Notes: generated by a model from the letters alone, not told the origin. A stretch of 30,584 nucleotides of DNA from CAZHTS01 sp964535315 (GCA_964535315.1 CAZHTS010000055.1:1-30584); one strand, 5' to 3'. Shown: positions 1 through 8,779, counted from the first letter of the stretch. Translations and numbers: made by a program.

Positions 1-27
1 TATCTCACAGAATTCTCACCGAATGAA

Positions 28-55
28 TTGACAGGGGGAGAAAAGGGTCTATACT
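28..55 (+). promoter_or_regulatory. Sigma70-type promoter of the NTPase gene cluster
   Basis: A perfect -35 box TTGACA (28-33) is followed by a 16-nt purine-rich spacer and the -10 box TATACT (50-55). Transcription would start near 62 and leave a leader of about 55 nt before the first gene. It is among the best promoter matches in the window, so the cluster is probably expressed by the housekeeping sigma factor. Confidence 0.75.
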
Positions 56-117
56 GGAAGAAGTGAAAACGTGCAGTTATTCGCGGCAAAATAGCTGTTG
101 CTAAAGGGGAAATGAGC

Positions 118-1683
118 ATGGAAGAAGCTCGAAAAGGTGAGGCAGACGCTTCTGCAGAGAAACCCATACCGCCACCAGTTCAAGTGCAAACGCAGGGTGG
201 GGCTTATTCAAGTGGAGAAATTAACACCGGCGGCGGTGATTTTGTTGGTCGTGATAAGATCACAATCAATATTAACCTTCAGGCAGATGCTGCTTCGATA
301 ATCCAGCAAGTTTTTGAATACTGGCAAAAATTTAATGAGACGGCCGACGCTCAACTGGATCAAGTTCTCCTCGCAGCTTATCAGTCATCCACACAGGCCA
401 CGCGAGAGGAAACGATTAAGGAACAGTTGATTGGGGCTATTCGTGCTGCGCATCAAAAAGATCCTCAAGCGGTAGCAACGGCTTTTCAGCGGGCCGGCAG
501 TCAGGAACGGCGCTTTTTGTGGGATGAGCGGATTGCCGACATCGCCCCGCAGATCAGACCGGCCGCCTATCGCTGGCCCGAAATTTATCCCCCCATATCT
601 TCTGAACTGCAGGATGCCATTGTCAGGTGGATTGAGCTGGCGGAGTTGTCTTGCTATCCGTTTGCACCCGCCAATAAACTGGCCTGTAACCCGCTTTCTT
701 TTGAACTTGCTGTTCTCCCTACCCCACTGCAACCATATTTCTCTTCCAAAGAAACGGCGCTTTTTTATTCGCCAGAGAGCCAGGACGTGGACTTAACCGT
801 TCTGGCGCTGCAAAAAGGGCTGTGTCAGGCTTCGTTATTCCCTACGCCATCCTTTGTGGTGATGTTGTCTCCAGAAGCAGGCGCTTTATCCGCCGGGGAA
901 TTGTTGGATCAGATCGTCAGAGCCGTGGGGTGGGCCTGGTTAAAATTTTTGGCGCTTAACCCGGATGTGTTCTTGGCCCTGGATGGCCGCCGGCAGTTTG
1001 ATCTGGCCTATTTGTTGGTGTGGTGTACGCAATTAACCGGGCAGGATCGTTGGGAAGCGCTGAAGTTTGAATTGTTGCGCGCGGGCGCCAGCGTTCCGGG
1101 AGAGGTAGGACCATTAATGGACCGGATGCGCGAAGCACTTGGCAGCCCGACCTTCATTGCGCCGCCAGATAGAGCGCAAAAGGAACGTTGGCTTTCTTTG
1201 CGCCCTCCTGGGGTTGAACATACGCATCTGTTGGTACGCTTCCAACCGGGTCTGGCTTGGGATGTGTACAACCATCTCATCCTTTCCACGCTCGAAATCC
1301 AGGAAGGCCTGCTCGAGAGTCACGTCATTGCAAAGATCTTTTGCCCACACCGTGTGCGGTTCTTTCAAATCCCGGTCATATCGATCCGCTGGCCCGCCGA
1401 GGAACTCAAGGAACAACTCAACCGGCGAATTTCTGTCGCTTCCACAAAACCGGGCAGTCTGCCGGTGTATTTCGATTTCAACAGCCTGTTTAATCCCGGC
1501 GTTCAGGCAGAAATCGCGGCCGGCGCCATTGCCCCGGACGAAATTTTGTGCCGGAAGGCGAACGGCTCGCTGGCGCGCCTGCTGGTGCTGGCCGACCGCG
1601 CGCTGCGTTATCACGCCGAACGCTCTCCCCGGCAGAAAGAGCTGGATTGGAGCGATCTGGAAATTCTGGATCAGGAGGAGTGA
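118..1683 (+). CDS. GGGDFVGRDK-tag protein of unknown function, first gene of the NTPase cluster
   Basis: This 521-aa protein is not recognised beyond its N-terminus. Residues 1-25 are low complexity and Pro/Ala rich. Residues 34-47 contain EINTGGGDFVGRDK, a glycine-rich tag that I know from the N-termini of many Chloroflexota and cyanobacterial NTPase, TPR and caspase-like proteins linked to conflict or signalling. The rest is predicted to be mixed alpha/beta, with no Walker motif, transmembrane segment or obvious catalytic motif. I chose ATG 118 over ATG 112 because the Shine-Dalgarno-like AAAGGGG (103-109) lies 8 nt before 118 but only 2 nt before 112. The stop is 3 nt before the next gene, whose ribosome site lies inside this gene, so the two are probably translationally coupled. 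It could be an adaptor or sensor for the downstream NTPases (inference). The first 500 bases look less GC-rich than the rest of the cluster. Confidence 0.85.
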   Translation: MEEARKGEADASAEKPIPPPVQVQTQGGAYSSGEINTGGGDFVGRDKITININLQADAASIIQQVFEYWQKFNETADAQLDQVLLAAYQSSTQATREETIKEQLIGAIRAAHQKDPQAVATAFQRAGSQERRFLWDERIADIAPQIRPAAYRWPEIYPPISSELQDAIVRWIELAELSCYPFAPANKLACNPLSFELAVLPTPLQPYFSSKETALFYSPESQDVDLTVLALQKGLCQASLFPTPSFVVMLSPEAGALSAGELLDQIVRAVGWAWLKFLALNPDVFLALDGRRQFDLAYLLVWCTQLTGQDRWEALKFELLRAGASVPGEVGPLMDRMREALGSPTFIAPPDRAQKERWLSLRPPGVEHTHLLVRFQPGLAWDVYNHLILSTLEIQEGLLESHVIAKIFCPHRVRFFQIPVISIRWPAEELKEQLNRRISVASTKPGSLPVYFDFNSLFNPGVQAEIAAGAIAPDEILCRKANGSLARLLVLADRALRYHAERSPRQKELDWSDLEILDQEE

Positions 1684-1686
1684 GGG

Positions 1687-3096
1687 ATGGATGCGGTCAG
1701 GGATATACCCGGAACAATCCAACGCCCCCCCAATCTGCGTCTCCTCGATCGCTTGAGCGCCGAGCATGAAACGGCCTGGGGACAGGATGTCTTCCTCCCG
1801 CCGCCGGATTTTAACGAACTGGCGACGATGCGTTCGGTGATTCTGGTAGGTGAAAGCGGCAGCGGCAAAACGGCCACGCGCATGGCGCTCGAACGTTTCT
1901 GTCAGACAGAGACTGCCCCGCCGGCCTGCCTGGTGGTCAGCTGGCAGCCCTCTTTGCCGGGCGAGGCGTATTCTCCCAGTCAGCGGGTGCAGGACTGGTT
2001 CGAGCAGATTTTCTACGCCTGCGCCCAATCGCTGCTGGCGTTTATCGGGCGTTGGCCCGAACGCTTCATCCGGGCCAAGAACTGGGCGCAAACGTTGCTG
2101 GTTTCTTTTATCCATCAGTATTTAAAGTCAGATTATTTCTTGATCGCCGGTCAGTTAGAGGAGGGCTGCTCGCCGGAGGGAATCGAACTGATCCAGCGGC
2201 GTCTGACCGTAGCGCCGCCGCATACATTTTTTGGCCCGGAAACCCCTTTGCCGCGGGCGATCACCCAACTGAAAAAGGCCACCGAGGAACTGGGGCTGGA
2301 GGGGGTGTGGGTCATGGTGGACAGTTTCGAAGCCTGGATTGACGCCCAGTCTGAACTCATCCAATCTGCATTACAGGCGCTGCTTTCGAGCCTGGCCGTT
2401 TTTGAAGAAAGCGGCTTTGTGCTCAAGATCGTAGCGCCGGTTGAACTGGAGGCGCAGATTGCCTGCTCCAGCGGTGTTGAACGGCGCCGGTTGGAAGTCC
2501 ACCATCTGCAATGGACGGGTGAGCAATTGCAAGCGATTGCCAGTCGCTGGCTGGCGTTGGCTCTGGGAAAGCCGGCAGATTTTTGCCTGAGCGATTTGTG
2601 CGTCAGCGCCGACTTGTTGCCCTGGTTGGAAAAATACGGCGGCGGGTTGCCGCGCGGCTGGTTGGAACTGCTGCGCCCGCTGGCGGCGGCCTATCTGGAG
2701 AACGCCTCCCCCCGGCCGCTGACGGATGAAGAATTTCAAAGAGTCACCCGCCAACACCCGCCCCGTTTGCGGGTGGATGCCAACCGGCAGCGGGTCTACT
2801 TGGGTTACGGTGAGGTCGCCGACATTCAACCGACGAGCTACCGTATGCTGGAATATCTTTACCAGAATCGCGCTCGCCTGTGCAGCCGAGAAGAGTTGTA
2901 TTATTTGGGGTGTGAGGGGCTCAAGGCGATTCCGACCTCGACCGCCGATCCAAATTACAAATACCCCAAGGAAATCGGCGGGGTGATCGATACCGTATTG
3001 TGGCGGATTCGTCAGGCGCTGGAGCCCGACCCGCACGAACCAATCTACATCATCACCCAGCGCGGCAAGGGCGCCGGGCTGAAAAATAGCTGGTGA
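1687..3096 (+). CDS. P-loop NTPase with C-terminal OmpR/PhoB-type winged helix
   Basis: The 469-aa protein has a Walker A motif GESGSGKT at residues 55-62 and a Walker B-like strand VWVMVDSFE with Asp212. A GGLPRG segment follows, like the sensor-2/lid region of AAA_16-type ATPases. Residues about 360-469 resemble a Trans_reg_C winged helix: a beta-rich start, the helix QPTSYRMLEYL, then SREEL, a recognition helix IDTVLWRIRQALEPDP, and the terminal hairpin IYIITQRGKGAGL. OmpR-family output domains end in this way. The protein could therefore couple NTP hydrolysis to DNA binding, perhaps autoregulation (inference). Its AGGAGGAG ribosome site (1673-1680) sits inside the preceding gene. A long insert with many aromatic residues separates Walker A from Walker B. 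It is related in layout to the next gene, which lacks the winged helix. Confidence 0.87.
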   Translation: MDAVRDIPGTIQRPPNLRLLDRLSAEHETAWGQDVFLPPPDFNELATMRSVILVGESGSGKTATRMALERFCQTETAPPACLVVSWQPSLPGEAYSPSQRVQDWFEQIFYACAQSLLAFIGRWPERFIRAKNWAQTLLVSFIHQYLKSDYFLIAGQLEEGCSPEGIELIQRRLTVAPPHTFFGPETPLPRAITQLKKATEELGLEGVWVMVDSFEAWIDAQSELIQSALQALLSSLAVFEESGFVLKIVAPVELEAQIACSSGVERRRLEVHHLQWTGEQLQAIASRWLALALGKPADFCLSDLCVSADLLPWLEKYGGGLPRGWLELLRPLAAAYLENASPRPLTDEEFQRVTRQHPPRLRVDANRQRVYLGYGEVADIQPTSYRMLEYLYQNRARLCSREELYYLGCEGLKAIPTSTADPNYKYPKEIGGVIDTVLWRIRQALEPDPHEPIYIITQRGKGAGLKNSW

Positions 3097-3164
3097 GCGT
3101 TCGGTGAGGAAAGAGAGAGGAAGCGGCGAGGGAAAGAAGAGGGTTTTTGGGCCCCGCCCCGCCG

Positions 3165-3191
3165 TTGTCTATACAGCCCGTCGGGTATAAT
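3165..3191 (+). promoter_or_regulatory. Internal promoter before the second NTPase gene
   Basis: A consensus TATAAT (3186-3191) lies 15 nt after TTGTCT (3165-3170). Transcription would start near 3198. The -10 box overlaps the first in-frame ATG at 3190, so that ATG cannot be the start on this transcript. The 93 bases between the two NTPase genes are otherwise purine-rich and hold no ORF. Confidence 0.55.
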
Positions 3192-3225
3192 GAGGGAAAT
3201 TATCTGTTTTCAGAAAGGCGCCGTT

Positions 3226-4401
3226 TTGAAAACTTTGCTGGAATCCTTCGGGTTGCTTTTTAATCCCTTTGGGCAGTTAGAGGCCTCAGGTGATCCTCAC
3301 CTTTCTGAATACCTGGTGGGGCATGATTCGTTTGCGCTGGCCAGCGAGGATGCCCCGGCGCTGGTGGGTGGTTTGCCGGGCGCCGGCAAGACCGCCATGC
3401 GTTTCTACGTCTCGCGCAGCTGCACGCTGTCGTACGGCGGTATGCAGCCCTTACCGGTCAATTACAGCCTGCCTAATTTTTTTGCATTTAACAGCCGGCC
3501 GATTTCTTTACAACAACACCAGCAAAAATTCCTGCAGGCCGGCGCGGCGGCGCTCTTTTTGTCGCTTGGTTTTCATCCCGGGCAATTTCTGGAATTATCG
3601 CATGCCGTCCAACACAGGTTGGCGGCTTTCTGGCAGCGCTATCTGCCCGTGCCGCTGGCCTATTGTAACGGCATATTGCACGAAACCGGCAACGTTCATA
3701 TTTTGCTGCCACTGCTTGACCGGGCGTATATCCCCTCTTCTGATCCGGAGCCCACAGGAATTGAAGCCTTTAGCGCTGCCCTGGACTCACTGAAAAATAC
3801 CCCTGCTTTTGCCGGCGACGTCGAGGCGGGTTTTGAAGAGTTGCTTGAACTGACGCTGGGAGAGGTGGAGTTTCGCTCGATCTTCTGGCTGGTGGATGGC
3901 GTCGATGCGTTTCCTGAGACCGCGCGCCGCCCTGAACTGGCGGCGGACCTCCTGTCTGCGCTGATCGAGCAGGCGCTGGCCTGGACTTCCAGGCGGCTCT
4001 ATCTCAAGGCGTTTGTCCCGGAGGAGAGCCTTTCCTCCCTGTCGTTGCCGGCCGGCCTCAAAAAAATCACCCGCCAGGTCAATTTGTGTTGGACGCCCGA
4101 ACTGCTGGCCGAGCTGCTGCGCCGGCGTGTGTATGTGGCCAGCCGGGGACGTATGGGCAGCCTGGACGCCGTCAGTGGGCCGGGGTTGTACGATATTGAA
4201 ACCACCCTGGCGCGCTCGGCGCTGCCCCTGCCGCGTGAGGCCATTTGCCTGGCGGGTCGGGTGCTGGAGGAATGCGCCCGGCGTGAACAGCAAGAGCGCA
4301 ATTTGCTCGCTGCGGACGTAACGGCGGCGCTGAACTGGTATCAACGCAATACTCCGGCCGGTTTGTTTTCTCGCACCCATCATTCGATCGCCGTCCGCTA
4401 A
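3226..4401 (+). CDS. P-loop NTPase, second of the cluster
   Basis: From the proposed TTG start this is a 391-aa protein. The TTG is preceded by AGAAAGG (3212-3218) at 7-nt spacing. The longer reading from ATG 3190 would begin inside the -10 box. Walker A is GLPGAGKT (49-56) and Walker B is IFWLVDGVD with Asp224. The C-terminal part has LPREAICLAGRVLEE, matching the LPRGWLELL segment of the previous NTPase, so the two look like diverged paralogues. There is no winged helix and no membrane segment. Its separate promoter may allow a different dose from genes 1 and 2. The partner and substrate are unknown; an ATP-driven switch acting with its neighbours is inferred from the gene order. Confidence 0.82.
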   Translation: MKTLLESFGLLFNPFGQLEASGDPHLSEYLVGHDSFALASEDAPALVGGLPGAGKTAMRFYVSRSCTLSYGGMQPLPVNYSLPNFFAFNSRPISLQQHQQKFLQAGAAALFLSLGFHPGQFLELSHAVQHRLAAFWQRYLPVPLAYCNGILHETGNVHILLPLLDRAYIPSSDPEPTGIEAFSAALDSLKNTPAFAGDVEAGFEELLELTLGEVEFRSIFWLVDGVDAFPETARRPELAADLLSALIEQALAWTSRRLYLKAFVPEESLSSLSLPAGLKKITRQVNLCWTPELLAELLRRRVYVASRGRMGSLDAVSGPGLYDIETTLARSALPLPREAICLAGRVLEECARREQQERNLLAADVTAALNWYQRNTPAGLFSRTHHSIAVR

Positions 4402-4434
4402 GAGTCCGGCGCTATGCTTATTCTGGGAGGAATC

Positions 4435-5634
4435 ATGAACTATCTACTGCCTGTGTATGAGCCCCATGTTTTTGTCGGCAGAGAGGCGCCCATTCAGAAA
4501 ATTGAAAAGGTGATTGCGGCGGTAAAACAAAAGAATGCAAAATGCCGGACGGTCATCATTCGCGCCGAACGTGGGGTGGGCAAAAGCTGGCTGGCCTTAC
4601 ACTTGAACCGCTGCATATTCCCGGAGCAGGGCGTGAGGTCTTTCTTGATACGCCTGACTCCGCTTGACCGGCGCGAGAGCCTGGAGCCGAAACCCAACGA
4701 ATGGTTTGCCGGCAGCGTTATCCAAACGGATCCACCAGAAAAAACCTGCGAGCAGATCTTGAAATGGCTTCTCAAACAGTTGGATTTTCCACCGGTGCAA
4801 AACGCCTCGCTTGAGGATAGAACCATCTGGCTGACGCGCCACATCCAGGGCCAGCCTGAGCAAACCTGGGCGTTGCTCGTCGACTCGGCGTTTGAATCGG
4901 ATTGGGGCCTGTTAAAAATGTTGGAGCATCGTTTGCTGGCCCCCCTGGCGGCGCTGCCCAACGTACTGATCGTGATTACCGGGCGGGGAAGGGTTTACCC
5001 GTGGGAATCACCCTATTTGCGGGTTGAAAACCTGGAAATACAGCTTGAAAAGCTTGAGACGCAGTCGGACGAACCGCTGGCGCAGATTCAAAAGCTGGGT
5101 AAATACGAAAAAAAGATGAAGCTCCTTCCTGAAGAGCAATGGAAAGGTGTGGTAGAGCTTACTCGCGGCCATCCACTGGCTACGGCGGTTCTGATCCAGC
5201 AAGGCACGCAGTTGGACGACGTCATTGAAGAGTTATTGAGCGTTGTCGCTCCAGAACAACATGAAACGATCCGTCAATATCTGGAGGCGCTCTGCCCGCT
5301 GGACGGGTTCCGCGAAGGGGAGATCGGGCCGATGCTGGCGGCTTATTTTGGGGATGTGGTTTATGAGACCTGGACAGACCGCCAGATTCGGGAGCAGGTA
5401 CGGGATGTGTTGCTGCAAACTAATTTGTTGGAATGGCGCGGCGGGAAATTCCATATCGAGAATAACCTGGCCGATTTCCTCATAGAATACATAAAAAAGA
5501 ATAAGTTAACCATCTGGCAGGGGTTGAATCAAAAAGCTGCCGAATTATATGGACAATGGGCCGTTCAGTATCCACGTGCTCAAGAGTACTATCAAAGACT
5601 TGCGGAAAGCCACCAACGATCTGTAATCGCCTGA
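4435..5634 (+). CDS. STAND/AAA_16-like NTPase, third of the cluster
   Basis: This 399-aa protein opens with HVFVGRE at residues 11-17, the usual lead-in of AAA_16 and STAND ATPases. Walker A is AERGVGKS (44-51), Walker B is TWALLVD with Asp150, and VLIVITGRGR near residue 180 looks like the sensor-1 strand with arginines. RGHPLATAVLI matches the GxP segment before the winged-helix part of STAND modules. The region after residue 260 is helical and probably a degenerate winged helix. I chose ATG 4435 over ATG 4414 because GGGAGG (4425-4430) is 4 nt ahead of it and because the FVGRE domain then starts close to the N-terminus. The gene begins 33 nt after the previous stop. It has no repeats or effector domain, unlike most STAND proteins. 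Confidence 0.84.
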   Translation: MNYLLPVYEPHVFVGREAPIQKIEKVIAAVKQKNAKCRTVIIRAERGVGKSWLALHLNRCIFPEQGVRSFLIRLTPLDRRESLEPKPNEWFAGSVIQTDPPEKTCEQILKWLLKQLDFPPVQNASLEDRTIWLTRHIQGQPEQTWALLVDSAFESDWGLLKMLEHRLLAPLAALPNVLIVITGRGRVYPWESPYLRVENLEIQLEKLETQSDEPLAQIQKLGKYEKKMKLLPEEQWKGVVELTRGHPLATAVLIQQGTQLDDVIEELLSVVAPEQHETIRQYLEALCPLDGFREGEIGPMLAAYFGDVVYETWTDRQIREQVRDVLLQTNLLEWRGGKFHIENNLADFLIEYIKKNKLTIWQGLNQKAAELYGQWAVQYPRAQEYYQRLAESHQRSVIA

Positions 5635-5671
5635 GCGCCTACTCATTCAATTCCCGGAGGAGGGACAAGAC

Positions 5672-8653
5672 ATGGCATTGCACTTATCCGACTGGTTTAA
5701 AGATTTTAGCGGGGCGTTCAAGACCTGTTTCGTCGGCCGCGAGGAGATTTGTGGCCAAATCGCAGCCGATTTTGATAACCCTGCTCCCGGCCCACGGGTC
5801 ATTTTCTTGCTCGGTGATGGCGGCTACGGCAAGACTCAGATCATCCAGAAGGTGTTGGGCGATGCCCGCACAAAAGCCGGATTGCACGCCACAGACCGAA
5901 TGGTGGATTTCTACCATACCCAGACCCATTCGTCTGTTGGCCTGGTCGAGGCCATTTATCAGGCATTATCCCCATCCGACCAACAGGGTTTTACGGGGTT
6001 TTTTGCCAAGTTCAATGAAATGCAACACAACCGCCTGTCGGGGGTGGGGACGTCAGGCTCAAAACAACGCGATGAAACTCTGGAATCCTTTTGCACGGAT
6101 ATTTCTGCGTTCAGCCGGGGCGGACGATTGATCCTGACCCTGGATACACTCGAGCGGCTGAACTATTTGCCCGGGAGCGAGACCACGAATTCCGAAACCG
6201 CCGAGTGCTGGCAGTGGTTGTGCAAAGTGCTTGCCGGGTGGGGCAACGTGACCCTGCTGGTGGCAGGTCGTCCCCGGGCAGAAATCCTGATCACTGATTT
6301 GCAAAATAAAGGCATTCCCTGCCGTTGTATCCAGGTGGGTCCGTTCAGTCAGGAGGACAGCCTGAAATACTTTTCTGCGGCGCTGGCCACGGCGCGTGAA
6401 ACAGGCGCACAGGAAATATGGGATCGCATCGAGCCGTTGAGCGACCCACAACGGATCGCCCTGGCGCAGGGCGCCAGGGGACGCCCCATTTTGCTGGCCA
6501 TGTTGATCGACCTGATCAACATGGGGGCCTGGAAACCGGACGAGGAGCTTCAAGTCTTTGATCTGGAAGAGCGGATCACGAAGCGCCTGATCGAAACGCC
6601 GGAGTTGGGCGATTTAACCATTGCCTTAGGCCGCCTGGCGCGCGGGGCAAACGCGGCGTTGTTGGCCTGTGTCATGGGCATTGCCGAGAGCGAAGCGCGC
6701 TCTTATCTTGAACAGGCGCGTTATTTTTCCTTTGTCAAAGTCCCTGCCCAAAATGCGACGGATGACGACCTCGTTGTATATTTGCACGACGAGTTATACG
6801 CCACCTTGCGCCATCACGTCTATGCATCCCCGGCAGACGCCCAGCAGGCAGGTGAGACCTACGAACGGGTGTTGGCGTATTACACTCAACGAGAAACCGG
6901 GTGTCGTGAGGCCTTGAACGCTCATTATGCGCCCTTTGAAACTCAAGGACAGGCAGCCTCTGGCGACGTTACGCAGATTCTCCTGCAACGCCAGTCGCTC
7001 CTGGCTGAAACGGTGTATTATCTCTGGCACCTGGATCCCACGCGCGGCTTCCGGCGCTATTATCGCTATGGACGCGAGGCGGTCAGTTCGGCGGATATCA
7101 TCCTGTATACCCATTTGCAGGCCGAAATGGTTGCGTTGATTGAGGAGCACCAGGAGAGCGGCGGGGCGGACTTCCAGGAAGAGGATCTGGCCCTGCTGCG
7201 GGAATTACTTGGAACCTATCCGGTCATCCGCGCCTGGGCCAATAAGGAGTATGAAGAGGTTGTCGCGCTGGTTGATGCAAAGCTGGGCGTCCAGGCCGTC
7301 GGCGCTATTGTGCGCGACGATCTCCGGATTCGTAAAACGCTGGCCCTTATATTTTTAGGTAAAAATCTCCCTTATGTTCAAACGGAACTGGATGAAATTA
7401 TCACACGACTTAAAAAGGATTTTGTCGGCTATGCCATTCAAAATCTGAATAAGAAGGCAGTGGCCTGGTATAAACGCGCTATTCTGGCATTTGCGTATCG
7501 TACCCGCGCTTACGGAGAATGGGCCCGGGGTGCGCTGCAACAAGCCACAAACGACTACCGGCAGGCCAGCCAGATTTGGCGGGAATTGAACATCAAGGTG
7601 GAGATGGCCGGAACGTTAAACGACCTGGCTTTTGCCATGAGCGAGAGCGCCGACTGGCAGGACTCTCCCTCGCTGGTGTGGGATGCTTTCAACCTGCGCC
7701 GGGCACTTGGGCCGCGCTCACCGGTGGCACTCAGTCTGAACACGATTGGCATTATTGACATGCGCTTAGGCAGGTACGATAGCGCCATCGATCATTCCAG
7801 CCGGGCGCTTGGGCTGTTTAAGTCTCTGAACGACAGGCGTGGTATGGGGCTGGCCCTGATAGCCCTGGCCGAGGCGCGCCGGCGCAGCGTTTCCAGCGAT
7901 CAGACGGGTAACTTTGAGGGGCACTACCAACAACTTAAAACGGCCCGTGAGGAGGCCGGCCAGGCCCTGGTAATTTTTGACCAGAGTGGCGAGCGTATTC
8001 GTCAGGTGGAGGCGTTGATTGAACAGGGCTGTGCCTGCCGGGACATGGTGCGCATCCTGTTAAAAGAAGGCGAACGTGACCAGGTCATTATCAAGACGTT
8101 GATTGATCAGAGCGAAAATGCGTTGAGCGACGCGGCGCAGCGCGCTGCACCCATATCGCTATATCGTCACGTAGATGCGCTGATTGATCTGGCCTGGTTG
8201 CGATTTTACGCAAAACAAAGCGACCAGTTAGAGCAGGCGATACAGACGGCCTGGCTGGCAGTACCGAACGGTTATCTTGAGCCCGAAAATATTTCCGGTG
8301 GACGGCTGGATGTGCAAATACGGAAGCTGGTCGGTAAGCTGCATACGCTGGAGGGCCACCGCGCCTATGAAGCGTTTCTGGCGCTTCAGGATCAGGGTGA
8401 AAAATGGCGTTCGCCGCTGGCGTTGGCGGTCAGGAAATATGCCCTCGGGTTGGAGGCCAGCAGCCAATACAGCCCGGATTACCCCGGCGTACGCCAGGCG
8501 CGCGATCAGGTTTATGACCGCTTCAAGAAGCTCAACACGACCGAGATCGAAGAAATCATCCAAACCGTTAAGCAGTTTGAGCAAGAGCGCGGGCAGACGA
8601 GCGTCATGCGTGCGTTTTTGGAGAAACGAACGCTCTGGTCCGAACAGTTCTGA
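5672..8653 (+). CDS. STAND-type NTPase with TPR-like C-terminus
   Basis: At 993 aa this is the largest member of the cluster. It begins with CFVGREEI (19-26), then Walker A GDGGYGKT (48-55), Walker B RLILTLDTLE with Asp158, and the strand VTLLVAGRPR ending at Arg202. ARGRPILLAML resembles the STAND GxP motif, followed by a probable winged helix. From about residue 600 to 800 the protein has helical pairs of TPR type, for example AGTLNDLAFAM and AIDHSSRALGLF. STAND NTPases usually sense a ligand through such repeats and oligomerise on NTP binding. The start is supported by GGAGGAGGG just upstream, and a terminator hairpin follows the stop, so the gene closes the unit. There is no recognisable effector domain at either end, which suggests that the output lies in another gene. 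Confidence 0.88.
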   Translation: MALHLSDWFKDFSGAFKTCFVGREEICGQIAADFDNPAPGPRVIFLLGDGGYGKTQIIQKVLGDARTKAGLHATDRMVDFYHTQTHSSVGLVEAIYQALSPSDQQGFTGFFAKFNEMQHNRLSGVGTSGSKQRDETLESFCTDISAFSRGGRLILTLDTLERLNYLPGSETTNSETAECWQWLCKVLAGWGNVTLLVAGRPRAEILITDLQNKGIPCRCIQVGPFSQEDSLKYFSAALATARETGAQEIWDRIEPLSDPQRIALAQGARGRPILLAMLIDLINMGAWKPDEELQVFDLEERITKRLIETPELGDLTIALGRLARGANAALLACVMGIAESEARSYLEQARYFSFVKVPAQNATDDDLVVYLHDELYATLRHHVYASPADAQQAGETYERVLAYYTQRETGCREALNAHYAPFETQGQAASGDVTQILLQRQSLLAETVYYLWHLDPTRGFRRYYRYGREAVSSADIILYTHLQAEMVALIEEHQESGGADFQEEDLALLRELLGTYPVIRAWANKEYEEVVALVDAKLGVQAVGAIVRDDLRIRKTLALIFLGKNLPYVQTELDEIITRLKKDFVGYAIQNLNKKAVAWYKRAILAFAYRTRAYGEWARGALQQATNDYRQASQIWRELNIKVEMAGTLNDLAFAMSESADWQDSPSLVWDAFNLRRALGPRSPVALSLNTIGIIDMRLGRYDSAIDHSSRALGLFKSLNDRRGMGLALIALAEARRRSVSSDQTGNFEGHYQQLKTAREEAGQALVIFDQSGERIRQVEALIEQGCACRDMVRILLKEGERDQVIIKTLIDQSENALSDAAQRAAPISLYRHVDALIDLAWLRFYAKQSDQLEQAIQTAWLAVPNGYLEPENISGGRLDVQIRKLVGKLHTLEGHRAYEAFLALQDQGEKWRSPLALAVRKYALGLEASSQYSPDYPGVRQARDQVYDRFKKLNTTEIEEIIQTVKQFEQERGQTSVMRAFLEKRTLWSEQF

Positions 8654-8678
8654 CCTGTTGATTTGTAAAAGATTTTGG

Positions 8679-8716
8679 GCAGAATGCGCAGCAGAGAAAC
8701 TCGCTGCACATTCTGC
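8679..8716 (+). terminator. Hairpin terminator after the NTPase cluster
   Basis: Arms 8679-8692 and 8703-8716 pair over 14 positions with one C/A mismatch. A further GAG/CTC pairing closes a tight AAA loop. The stem is followed by TTTGATTT rather than an uninterrupted T run. It probably separates the NTPase cluster from the radical SAM gene. Confidence 0.6.
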
Positions 8717-8728
8717 TTTGATTTCGTG

Positions 8729-8734
8729 TACAAT
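8729..8734 (+). promoter_or_regulatory. Putative -10 box of the radical SAM gene
   Basis: TACAAT lies 45 nt before the start codon. The best -35 candidate is TGCACA (8705-8710, 18-nt spacer), which falls inside the right arm of the preceding terminator. The -35 match is weak. Confidence 0.4.
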
Positions 8735-8779
8735 GAAAAGGTCGGATTCAGTCTTGTTCAGACCTGAGGGAGGAATTCA

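Noticed and set aside
1114..2115. Long minus-strand open frame opposite the first two genes
   Set aside because: It is the complement of two well-supported genes, has no domain, ribosome site or promoter, and is Gln/Arg/Pro rich like other antisense frames in GC-rich DNA.
118..8653. Known defence system such as Avs, restriction-modification or retron
   Set aside because: No nuclease, methylase, reverse transcriptase, protease or TIR domain is visible, and the NTPase arrangement does not match those layouts as I know them.
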